Part shown: piece by piece, positions 1 to 6,771 of the stretch | Numbering within the stretch: position 1 is the stretch's first letter | How the letters are laid out: every line of letters begins with the position of its first letter | Program-made: the position numbers and the translations under genes | Notes under the pieces: model-generated | Database searches by the model: none | What the model was told of the DNA's origin: nothing | Seen by the model: only the letters and a program-made list of their open reading frames with translations | NCBI GenBank assembly: GCA_945865705.1 | Contig: CAMBEY010000038.1 | Span: 1-15,130 of the forward strand | DNA length: 15,130 nt | From: Candidatus Sulfopaludibacter sp. SbA3 | Lineage (GTDB): Bacteria; Acidobacteriota; Terriglobia; 2-12-FULL-54-10 | Direction of reading: 5' to 3'

Positions 1-158
1 AGTGCCAACCGTCCCTGCCAGATCAAGCCGTAATCGGATTCGCGTCACGTAAACTCAATTTCAGATGGCCGCGCCAGCTACCCACACCGCGAGGCGACCA
101 TCGGGAGCCTTGCGCACGCCGCCACGCGGTGGCCTTGCGCACGGCTCCACACAGTGTC
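1..158. other. Short noncoding stretch downstream of ilvD
   Basis: This stretch follows the ilvD stop codon and runs to the window edge. It holds two copies of an 11-base direct repeat (ccttgcgcacg) about 24 bases apart, and a 5-bp hairpin (gccac-gcg-gtggc) around 121-133. Neither is followed by a T-run on the minus strand, so I do not call an ilvD terminator. The ORFs crossing it overlap ilvD or have no recognisable protein features. Confidence 0.4.
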
Positions 159-1838
159 TTAGCGGCAGACCGCGCCTTCCGCGGCGGACGATACCAGCTT
201 GGCGAACTTGGCCAGCGCGCCCCTCGTGTATTTTGGCTCCGGAGCCTTCCACTTGCTCAAGCGCTTCTTTATCTCCTCGGCAGTAAGGGCCACGGAGAGG
301 ATACCCTTCTCGGCATCAAAGGTGATGCGGTCGCCTTCTTTGAGCGCCGCGATGGGGCCGCCAACAAATGCTTCTGGAGCGACGTGGCCCGCCATCAAGC
401 CATGCGTGGCGCCGGAAAAACGGCCATCTGTCATCAGCGCGACCTTGTCGCCCAATCCCTCGCCGTGCAGCGCGCCGGTAACCGAGAGCATCTCGCGCAT
501 GCCGGGACCGCCCTTGGGGCCTTCGTAGCGGATCACGACAATATCGCCGGCCTTGACCTTCCCGGCCAGAATCGACTTCATCGCTGCCTCTTCACCATCA
601 AACACGCGGGCCGGACCTTCCAGGCGCAGATTCTTCACGCCTGCGGTCTTGACCACCGCGCCCTCGGGAGCAAGATTGCCCTTGAGGATGACAATCGTGC
701 CGGTCTTCGAAAGGGGCTTGGAAACAGGGTAGAGAACTTCCGTTGTGAGGTTGACCTTCACGTCCTTCAGATTTTCCTTGATGGTCTTGCCGGTAACGGT
801 GAGCATATCGCCGTGCAGATAGCCGCCGTCGAGCAGCATCTTCATCAGCACGGGGACGCCGCCGGCGCGATCGAGGTCGGCCATGACGAAACGTCCGCCG
901 GGTCGCAGGTCGGCGATGTGCGGCGTGCGCTTGCTGACCGTGGTGAAGTCATCAATGGTCAGCGGCACACCGGCTTCGCTGGCAATCGCGAGCAGGTGCA
1001 GGACGGCGTTGGTGGAGCCGCCGGTGGCCACCACCACGGCGATGGCGTTCTCGAAACTCTTGCGCTTCATGATGTCGCGGGGAGTAATGCCCTTTTCGAG
1101 CAGGTTCAGCACCGCCGCGCCGGAGCGGAAAGCGGCCTCCTGGCGGCGCTCGTCCACGGCGGGAATAGACGCCGTGCCGGGCAGCGACATGCCGATGGCT
1201 TCCATCGCCGCCGCCATGGTGTTGGCGGTGTAGTGTCCGGCACAGGAACCGGCGCCAGGGCAGGCGGCGTGCTCCAGCGCGGAAAGCTCGGCGTCATTGA
1301 TTTTGCCGCGAGCGTGCGCGCCGACGGCTTCAAACACATCTTGAATGGTAACGTCCTTGCCGCAGTACGTTCCCGGGAGGATGGTGCCGCCGTAGAGGAA
1401 CACGCCGGGAATGTTCAGACGGGCCAGCGCCATGACCATGCCGGGCAGACTCTTGTCGCAGCCGGCGATGGTTACCAGACCGTCGAAACGCTCGGCGATG
1501 GCCATCACTTCCACCGAGTCGGCGATGACCTCGCGGCTGACCAGCGAGGCCTTCATGCCCTCGTGCCCCATGGCGATGGCATCGGAGACGGCGATAGTCC
1601 CGAACTCGAATGGCGTGCCGCCGGCGGAGGTAACGCCCTCCTTGGATTTCTTGGCCAGATGATTCAGATGAGAGTTGCAGGGCGTGATCTCGTTCCAGCT
1701 TGACGCCACTGCGATGTGGGGACGGGCAATCTGCTCGTCGGTGAAGCCCATTGCATGGAACATGGCGCGATGCGGCGCGCGCGTCGGCCCCTCGGAGACT
1801 TCAAAGCTGCGGTGCTTCATCTTGCGATCAATTTTCAT
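159..1838 (-). CDS. ilvD: Dihydroxy-acid dehydratase IlvD
   Basis: IlvD is a cytoplasmic Fe-S lyase. It dehydrates 2,3-dihydroxy-isovalerate and 2,3-dihydroxy-3-methylvalerate to the 2-oxo acids that precede valine/leucine and isoleucine. The 559-residue length is normal for the IlvD/Edd family. Cluster-ligand cysteines are visible at C54 (TPCNSH), C127 (GCDKS) and C199 (CPGAGSCAGHYTANTM), with the Mg-binding lysine expected at K129. The C-terminal DGRFSGATHG motif carries the catalytic serine. The third-cysteine context looks more like the [2Fe-2S] plant/actinobacterial group than E. coli IlvD, but that is a judgement by eye. The ATG start has AAGGGG about 7 bases upstream. No other ilv or leu gene is in the window. 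The 299-base upstream gap holds a candidate -10 (AGTATA on plus, 1971-1976), a hairpin and a short upstream ORF. Confidence 0.97.
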   Translation of the reverse strand: MKIDRKMKHRSFEVSEGPTRAPHRAMFHAMGFTDEQIARPHIAVASSWNEITPCNSHLNHLAKKSKEGVTSAGGTPFEFGTIAVSDAIAMGHEGMKASLVSREVIADSVEVMAIAERFDGLVTIAGCDKSLPGMVMALARLNIPGVFLYGGTILPGTYCGKDVTIQDVFEAVGAHARGKINDAELSALEHAACPGAGSCAGHYTANTMAAAMEAIGMSLPGTASIPAVDERRQEAAFRSGAAVLNLLEKGITPRDIMKRKSFENAIAVVVATGGSTNAVLHLLAIASEAGVPLTIDDFTTVSKRTPHIADLRPGGRFVMADLDRAGGVPVLMKMLLDGGYLHGDMLTVTGKTIKENLKDVKVNLTTEVLYPVSKPLSKTGTIVILKGNLAPEGAVVKTAGVKNLRLEGPARVFDGEEAAMKSILAGKVKAGDIVVIRYEGPKGGPGMREMLSVTGALHGEGLGDKVALMTDGRFSGATHGLMAGHVAPEAFVGGPIAALKEGDRITFDAEKGILSVALTAEEIKKRLSKWKAPEPKYTRGALAKFAKLVSSAAEGAVCR

Positions 1839-1856
1839 GGCTGCCCCTTAGCGAAC

Positions 1857-1922
1857 TCATTCGGTGCCCATAGCAAACCCTTCGGTGAATGACCCTGCCA
1901 TCCAACTACTGTCCAGCGTCAT
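1857..1922 (-). other. Possible 21-codon upstream ORF in the ilvD leader
   Basis: This ATG-to-TGA frame of 21 codons begins with MTLDSSWMAG and ends 18 bases before the ilvD start codon. It has a good Shine-Dalgarno-like GAGGGG about 8 bases upstream of its ATG. The residues are not enriched in Ile, Val or Leu (one Leu only), so it does not look like a classical branched-chain attenuator peptide. It could be a translational-coupling leader or a chance frame. I rate it low because a frame of this size is common by chance. Confidence 0.2.
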
Positions 1923-1948
1923 CGCCGGCGCCCCTCACAGTAATCTCC

Positions 1949-1967
1949 AAGTCGCCCGGCGCGACTT
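1949..1967 (-). promoter_or_regulatory. Hairpin at the 5' end of the predicted ilvD leader
   Basis: A perfect 7-bp stem (aagtcgc/gcgactt) closes a 5-base loop. It sits directly after a candidate -10 hexamer (TATACT on the minus strand, 1971-1976), so it would form at the very 5' end of an ilvD transcript. No convincing -35 lies upstream of the hexamer. A 5'-terminal hairpin can protect an mRNA from decay; that role here is inference. Confidence 0.3.
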
Positions 1968-2025
1968 TCCAGTATAACGCAAAGTTGGAGAGGGACCGAG
2001 TGCCGGGAATTCGGTTGGAGTTTTT

Positions 2026-2133
2026 CCAACGGAGCCGCAACTGAGAGGGAGCGGATCAGTGCGACAATTGGCAGTTAGTAACCGTCGTACCGTATAGTAC
2101 CGGGCCGCTCCCTCTCGGTCGCGGCTCTGTTGG
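2026..2133. repeat. 108-nt imperfect inverted repeat with 29-nt arms
   Basis: Arm 2026-2054 and arm 2105-2133 are reverse complements over 29 positions with three exceptions. Twelve bases next to the loop (gagagggagcgg, 2043-2054) match perfectly. Read as plus-strand RNA, two of the three exceptions are G-U wobbles. The 50-base loop contains a direct repeat of gtaccg (2087-2092 and 2097-2102). The element begins five bases beyond the stop codon of the membrane-protein gene at 2138. Neither 3' flank has a T-run, so it is not a standard intrinsic terminator. It could be an mRNA-stabilising stem-loop, a REP/MITE-like element or a small RNA. I saw no flanking target duplication and no second copy in the window. 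Confidence 0.7.
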
Positions 2134-2137
2134 GTAT

Positions 2138-3190
2138 CTACTCGCTGGGTTGCGGAAGCGTACTCCAGCTTCGCCAGGTTATGCCCTCACGGGCGGCCAG
2201 CGGCAGTCCGGGTATGAGAACAAGAAGGTAGGTAATCACCCAAACAAATAGCGCCATGCTGCTCGCAACGGGAACGGGCACATTGAATAGATGAGTAAGG
2301 GATAGCACCGTGGCCAATTGAATTCCGCCCCCCACCGCCGGCAGGTGCGCCAGCGATCCGAGTCCGCTGGCAACCATCACCAGTGTCAAACCACCCAGAT
2401 TGATTCCGTTCATGGGACCGCCCAGCGCCTGCGCCGCGCTCCAGTAGGTGCCCAGCACCAGCATCCAGACCGCGGCGGTAGATAACAGGGCGAGCAGCAG
2501 ATTCGGCAGATCGCCGATCACCGCCAAGGCTGAAATAAAGTGGTCAAAGATGCTCCGCAAATTCGCGCGGAATTTGTCTGGCAGCAGCTGCGTCATGGCC
2601 CGAAGAATATTGCGGGCAATGGAAGGATAGTAGTGGAGGACGGTAAGGACACAGGAAAGACCAATGGTCATTACCAGAAGGACGACTCCAGCGCGACGAA
2701 AACTTTCAAGCAAGTCGCTCGCGGCGGTTCCCGCAGCAATAGCTGGCGGCCAAAGCCAGAGCGAAGCACCAAGCAAACCGACGATGGCAAGGCTATCCAG
2801 AATGCGCTCCAGCGTCCAAGCACCAATCTGGGAGGAAACGGCCACGCCTTCCTTCTTTGCGATCAGAAACGGGCGGATAAACTCACCCGGGCGGCCAACG
2901 ATACCTACAATCGCAAAGCCGATCACGGTCGACACCAGTACATTTTTCAGGTTGGTCTTTCTCGTGGGACGCAGCATAACCTGCCAGCGGAGGGCGCGCA
3001 GCAGATAAGTGGAGCTGATAAATAAAGTTGCTAAAATCAGGTAATAGGGATTGGCACTGGAAACAGTGCTCCAGAACCCAGGCGATTGGAACTGCTGAAA
3101 ATGCGGATTGGAAGAAACCTGGGAGATTGCCCAGACAACTCCGGCAACCAGCACCAATCCCGCAATCAGATATCGCTTGCGCATCTTCAT
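2138..3190 (-). CDS. Flippase-like integral membrane protein (LPG synthase TM-domain family)
   Basis: This is a 350-residue polytopic inner-membrane protein with about eight hydrophobic segments, near residues 6-23, 48-67, 83-100, 124-147, 166-187, 229-248, 263-287 and 305-334. The conserved pattern of the lysylphosphatidylglycerol-synthetase transmembrane region (PF03706 / COG0392) is visible: GRPGEFIRPF at 99-108, LERILD at 127-132, and the late LPAVGGGIQ stretch at 283-291. Family members include flippase-like proteins and the membrane half of MprF. No aminoacyl-transferase domain is fused here, so lipid lysylation is not implied and the substrate is unknown. The start is ATG at 3190, with an in-frame ATG at 3184 as alternative; neither has a strong Shine-Dalgarno. 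The gene follows the NYN gene after 195 bases that contain only weak GC-rich repeats. Confidence 0.85.
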   Translation of the reverse strand: MKMRKRYLIAGLVLVAGVVWAISQVSSNPHFQQFQSPGFWSTVSSANPYYLILATLFISSTYLLRALRWQVMLRPTRKTNLKNVLVSTVIGFAIVGIVGRPGEFIRPFLIAKKEGVAVSSQIGAWTLERILDSLAIVGLLGASLWLWPPAIAAGTAASDLLESFRRAGVVLLVMTIGLSCVLTVLHYYPSIARNILRAMTQLLPDKFRANLRSIFDHFISALAVIGDLPNLLLALLSTAAVWMLVLGTYWSAAQALGGPMNGINLGGLTLVMVASGLGSLAHLPAVGGGIQLATVLSLTHLFNVPVPVASSMALFVWVITYLLVLIPGLPLAAREGITWRSWSTLPQPSE

Positions 3191-3385
3191 TTGCTCAGGG
3201 CTGAGGGCTCCAGCGGCTCAGGGCCAGGAGCTCCGTCAGCTAACGGCGGCGGAACCGGTGAGAATTTTGCCTCCCGGTGGAAATGGAGACACCCGTTCCT
3301 CTATCCATATTGTGGGACAGGCGGCGGCTTGAAAAGTGGCGCGAATGGAACGGAGCAATTCCGACCGTCTCTTAGGACAACCGAA

Positions 3386-4831
3386 TTACTCCTTAGCCGT
3401 TGGCGGCACAGTGGGGCGAGGTGGACGAGGGGAACGCGAATGCGACGATCCCCGGCGCGGTCGTCCGCCACTGCTGGGACCCCGTCTTCCGGGCTGTGCT
3501 GCCCCGCCCCGGCGGCGTGGTTTGGGTGCCGCCGTACTCGCGACAGCCGGCGGCGAGGCGATCGCCTCCTCACTGCTGACGGAAGCTTCGGCATTTATTT
3601 CAGGCGTACCCTGCAATGAGGCCGGAGCGGCGTCAGTCCGACCCACCACTGCTGGGGGGATTGGTGTGGTAGATGGGACGTGCTTGGCCGCCTTCGACGG
3701 ACCGTAAGAATTACGGCTGGGAGAAAACTGGACACCAGGTCGCACCCGCCAAATGGAATCCACATCGGGCTCCAGCCGAACCAAACCCACGTCCTGCGCA
3801 TAGTTCAGCAACTCGGCAAACTGGCTGAAGCCATAACGCTTTTCATCGAACTCGGGTTCGACTCGCTGGACGTAATCCTTCACTTCGCTGAAACTTAATT
3901 CGCCCCACAGATCATTCTCGTCAATCACCTTGAGCGCACGGAACAGAATGGGCAGCGCGTGCTCGGACTGCAGTAGCGGATCAGCGGGCGGATTGGCAAC
4001 GGAGGCGGCAGGCTGCTCGACGAGCAACTGGCCGTCCACACGCTTGATCTCGATCATGCGCTCCCTCTGTAGCATCTCCATGAACTGCCGGAAAGAGCTG
4101 GCACCATAGTCGCGCTCCGTGAAGGTGGAGTCGAGCTGCATCATGGTGCTCTTCAGTAACCCAAGCTGCGGAGTTACTTCACGCCGCGCGATCACCTCCA
4201 GCGTGCGATAGAGGAGCGAAGCAACATGGGAAAGAGGCAGCGCCGCGCTGGACCTTGGAGACTGCTGGGGAGACTGCTGGGGAGACTGCTGAGGCGAGTG
4301 CTGCGGCGCGCGCGGTGACTGTATTTGGCGGGTAGGCCGCTGCATGGACGCGCTAGGCGTGGGCGTGCCCAACAAACTTTCATAGCTGATAAACTCGCGG
4401 CAATTGCGCTGCAATATGGTGCTCGTAAACGCCTTGCCTCCGACGATATAGACGGTCTTGTTATACTGCTTTAGCTTTTCGACCAGCGAGATGAAATCGC
4501 TATCGCCAGAAACAATAGCGAAAGCGTCAATGTGCGGCTTGGTGAGAGCCATCTCCAGCGCATCCAGCGAGAGGTTGATGTCCGCGCCGTTCTTGTCGCC
4601 ACGCGGGCCGGGATGGCGCTGGACCATCTGGACGCCATGCTGCGAAAGCGAACGGCTCATCTGCCCATGCCGAGTCCAGTCGCCGTAGGCGATCTTGGTG
4701 AGAATCTCGCCGCGCTCTTTCAACGCTTCCAGCACAGGGGAGACATCAAACTCGCGCCGCAGCGTATTCTTTACGCCGATCTCGATGTTGTCAAAATCAA
4801 TAAAAACCGCAATGCGGTGTCGCTCTTCCAT
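3386..4831 (-). CDS. NYN-domain RNase-like protein with two LOTUS (OST-HTH) domains
   Basis: This predicted cytoplasmic RNA-acting protein has 481 residues. Residues 1-154 form an NYN (LabA/DUF88, PIN-like) domain with the expected acidic residues: D12 and D14 (FIDFDN), D84 (GADINLSLD), and D110/D112 (SGDSDF). A Gln/Ser/Pro linker follows (about 156-197). Two similar helical modules come next, at about 200-273 and 292-365. Each has the LOTUS/OST-HTH signature of a YG-x-S-x-FxxF/ML core (DYGASSFRQFMEML; RYGFSQFAELLNY). The tail from about 436 is basic and rich in Arg, Gly, Pro and Ser. NYN domains are associated with metal-dependent ribonuclease activity, and LOTUS domains have been reported to bind RNA, including G-rich RNA. 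Activity of this protein is inferred. The ATG start has AAAGGA about 5 bases upstream. The gene is 73 bases downstream of the PD40 gene and may be cotranscribed with it. Confidence 0.9.
   Translation of the reverse strand: MEERHRIAVFIDFDNIEIGVKNTLRREFDVSPVLEALKERGEILTKIAYGDWTRHGQMSRSLSQHGVQMVQRHPGPRGDKNGADINLSLDALEMALTKPHIDAFAIVSGDSDFISLVEKLKQYNKTVYIVGGKAFTSTILQRNCREFISYESLLGTPTPSASMQRPTRQIQSPRAPQHSPQQSPQQSPQQSPRSSAALPLSHVASLLYRTLEVIARREVTPQLGLLKSTMMQLDSTFTERDYGASSFRQFMEMLQRERMIEIKRVDGQLLVEQPAASVANPPADPLLQSEHALPILFRALKVIDENDLWGELSFSEVKDYVQRVEPEFDEKRYGFSQFAELLNYAQDVGLVRLEPDVDSIWRVRPGVQFSPSRNSYGPSKAAKHVPSTTPIPPAVVGRTDAAPASLQGTPEINAEASVSSEEAIASPPAVASTAAPKPRRRGGAAQPGRRGPSSGGRPRRGSSHSRSPRPPRPTVPPTAKE
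4257..4304 (-). repeat. Four tandem 12-bp units inside the NYN-LOTUS gene
   Basis: The units start at 4257, 4269, 4281 and 4293. The first two are identical (ggagactgctgg), the third differs at its last base and the fourth is more diverged. They encode a QHSP-QQSP-QQSP-QQSP stretch (about residues 177-192) in the linker between the NYN domain and the first LOTUS domain. The 12-base period keeps frame, so copy number could change without breaking the protein. Confidence 0.9.
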
Positions 4832-4904
4832 GAGAATCCTTTCTACAGGGGCAAAAACTTATAGGTGCCGGTGTGGTCAGCAGCAGAGGACAGTGAGGCT
4901 AGGA

Positions 4905-6014
4905 TTAGTTTTTCCAGTCTGCGATAAAGACGTTGGTGTCGCCCTGCTTCGCGGCATTCCGATTGGAGCCGAAGACCAGCTGTTTGCCGTCGGAGGAGAA
5001 CATGGGGAAGCCGTCGAAACCATCACTGTAGGTGATTCGTTCCTGCCCCTGTCCATCAACGCCGATCATGAATATATCGAACTCGCGGCCACGGGGATCA
5101 GCCGAGTTGCTTGAAAATATGATGCGTTTGCCGTCCGGATGAAAGAACGGCGCGAAATTTGCGGCGCCATTGCGGGTAATCTGCCGCTTGTTGCTGCCAT
5201 CGGCATTCATCACGAACAATTCCAGCTTCGTCGGACGGATGAGTCCTTCTTTCAATAGCGCGCGGTAATCGTCCAGCTCTTTTCCCTCACCAGGCCCATT
5301 CCCAGGATGATGCGCACGGTAAACGATCTGCTTCCCGTCGGCGGAAAAGAATGGTCCTCCATCATATCCCGCCTCACTTGTGAGGCGACGGACGTTCGAT
5401 CCATCGGCGTCCATGGAGTAGATATCCAGATCACCATCACGCACCGAGGTGAAGACTATCTTCTTCCCATCGCGGGAGAGCGTGGCCTCGGCATCGTAGC
5501 CGGGCTGCTTGGTCAATTGTGTCAGCCCCGACCCATCCCAGTTCGCCGTGAAAATATCGTAGGAGTCCTCAATGGGCCAAACATATCCGCGCGAATAGTC
5601 CGGCTTGGGAGGACATGCCGCGCTCTTCAAATGCGTTGACGAATAGAGAATACGCTGGCGTCCGGGAAAAATGTACGAACAAGTTGTGCGGCCCTGGCCC
5701 GTACTAACCAGTCGGCGCTGGCCGCCCTGCACATCCATCAAGTATATCTGGTCGCAACTTTCCGCGCCATCATGGCCCTGATAGGCCAGCCAGCGATTGT
5801 CATCGGAGAAGTAAGCTTCAGCATTCTCACCAGCAAAGGTGAGCTGGCGAATATTTCCAAAGTGGCGTTCCTGGGGATGCGCTAGAGCAGGCTTGGCTTG
5901 AGTCTGACGCTGCGTTCGGACGGATAACGACCCTCGCCCGGCTGCTGCGGTGACTACAAGCAATAGAAAACTAGCGGCAATCACTAAGCCTGATCTCTCT
6001 TTAATCATCGCCAA
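4905..6014 (-). CDS. Secreted TolB-like protein with PD40 (WD40-like beta-propeller) repeats
   Basis: The 369-residue protein begins with a short basic stretch and a hydrophobic segment (residues 10-26, ending VTAAAG), which suggests Sec export or membrane anchoring. At least five PD40-type repeats follow. The core is 'SxDGKxIVFxS', seen near residues 69-78, 159-170, 204-212, 282-291 and 330-339, several followed by 'DIYSMDADGSN'-like strands. This is the family behind the TolB propeller and the DPP6 N-terminus. There is no peptidase domain and no tol/pal neighbour, so it is not assigned as TolB. Two start codons are possible: TTG at 6014, 5 bases after AGGGGG, or ATG at 6008, further from it. 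A weak -10-like TAGAAT lies on the minus strand at 6044-6039. The exact role is unknown. Confidence 0.88.
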   Translation of the reverse strand: MAMIKERSGLVIAASFLLLVVTAAAGRGSLSVRTQRQTQAKPALAHPQERHFGNIRQLTFAGENAEAYFSDDNRWLAYQGHDGAESCDQIYLMDVQGGQRRLVSTGQGRTTCSYIFPGRQRILYSSTHLKSAACPPKPDYSRGYVWPIEDSYDIFTANWDGSGLTQLTKQPGYDAEATLSRDGKKIVFTSVRDGDLDIYSMDADGSNVRRLTSEAGYDGGPFFSADGKQIVYRAHHPGNGPGEGKELDDYRALLKEGLIRPTKLELFVMNADGSNKRQITRNGAANFAPFFHPDGKRIIFSSNSADPRGREFDIFMIGVDGQGQERITYSDGFDGFPMFSSDGKQLVFGSNRNAAKQGDTNVFIADWKN

Positions 6015-6291
6015 ACTGGCCCCCTTCGCCCTTTTTCTATTCTACTCCCGAATCAGGCACCGGGCTAATGACAGGGCATGCCATGAGAATATGGCGATCA
6101 GGCGGACTCGCCGGCGCTTTCGGTGTAGTATGCCAGACCTATTGGTTCTTGAGACAAATTGAGACCTATGGTCCATTGGATTACTTGCCACCTCAGGCTA
6201 CTTTGGATCAGGGGCCAGTGGATCTGATTTCCAGCCCCCATTCCAAGCCCCATCGCCAGAACCGGCTGATGGAGAGAATAGCGAGACGAGC
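6015..6291. other. Divergent intergenic region
   Basis: The 277 bases separate the PD40 gene (leftward) from the small Cys-rich ORF (rightward). On the minus strand TAGAAT (6044-6039) could be a -10, but the upstream -35 is poor. On the plus strand there is a direct repeat of ttgagac at 6149-6155 and 6159-6165, one helical turn apart, which could be an operator or chance. ORFs here overlap each other in several frames and show no recognisable features, so I call none of them. Confidence 0.4.
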
Positions 6292-6555
6292 ATGAAACAT
6301 CAATTGGCGGAGCTACAGGATATCCCGATGCAGGACATCCCAATACAGGACATCAAAGCAATGAGAGACAACGTCCGCCGGGTCGTCGAGTCACTGGACG
6401 TTTGCTGGCGCTGTCAAAACGTGACGGAATGCAATCGACACATACTGGGCAATCTCGTTCTGGTCTGGCTATGCCAAGGCTGTCTCACCGAGATGGGGCA
6501 ACTGAATGCGCCGCAAGAAGCCCGGCCAAAGCGACAGCGAAAAGTATTGGCATAG
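6292..6555 (+). CDS. Small protein with CxxC...CxxC zinc-ribbon-like motif, unrecognised
   Basis: I do not recognise this 87-residue frame. It has cysteines at C38, C41, C47, C61 and C64. The C38-x2-C41 and C61-x2-C64 pairs are spaced like the two knuckles of a small zinc ribbon, with a hydrophobic stretch (LGNLVLVWL) between them. The N-terminus carries an imperfect repeat (DIPMQ, DIPIQ, DIKAM), and the C-terminus is basic (RPKRQRK). The start is ATG, but the Shine-Dalgarno is weak. It lies 216 bases upstream of the 440-residue gene on the same strand. The paired cysteines support a real protein; the short length and weak ribosome site argue against it. Confidence 0.5.
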   Translation: MKHQLAELQDIPMQDIPIQDIKAMRDNVRRVVESLDVCWRCQNVTECNRHILGNLVLVWLCQGCLTEMGQLNAPQEARPKRQRKVLA

Positions 6556-6568
6556 TTCCAATTGCCGA

Positions 6569-6593
6569 GGCCAGTTGCTGGGGCCAGTTGCTG
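6569..6593. repeat. Two tandem copies of a 12-13 base unit
   Basis: The unit ggccagttgctg occurs at 6569-6580 and 6582-6593, separated by one base. It sits in the untranslated gap just after the small Cys-rich ORF. No function is evident. Confidence 0.75.
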
Positions 6594-6699
6594 AGAATTG
6601 ATACCGGCTCGCCTCATAAACGCCAGGACTCCGCCTTACTACTGACCGTCCGCGACAGCGAATTGGCGTTATCCCAAAATGTTCGAGAATTTCCTCGGT

Positions 6700-6726
6700 T
6701 CGACATCCCCAATTACAGAATATACT
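6700..6726 (+). promoter_or_regulatory. Weak candidate sigma-70 promoter for the 440-residue gene
   Basis: TCGACA (6700-6705) resembles a -35 at five of six bases, and TATACT (6721-6726) resembles a -10, but the spacer is only 15 bases. It lies about 45 bases upstream of the ATG at 6772. The short spacer makes this tentative. Confidence 0.25.
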
Positions 6727-6771
6727 CGATAGTACCAATGAAGGAATTTTCTGATTGAAGAGGGGTTCGGG

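Noticed and set aside
61..252. Minus-strand 63-codon frame downstream of ilvD
   Set aside because: It overlaps the ilvD end in another frame, is Arg/Gly-rich, and looks like a GC-driven shadow.
129..1703. Plus-strand 524-codon open frame
   Set aside because: It is antisense to ilvD, which has intact family motifs; long antisense frames are common in GC-rich coding DNA, and its translation shows no domain.
2026..2133. Intrinsic terminator for the membrane-protein gene
   Set aside because: The loop is 50 bases and no T-run follows on either strand; kept as an unexplained inverted repeat instead.
4905..6014. Assignment as TolB of the Tol-Pal system
   Set aside because: PD40 repeats are shared by many secreted proteins; no tolQ, tolR, tolA or pal nearby and the TolB N-terminal domain is not visible.
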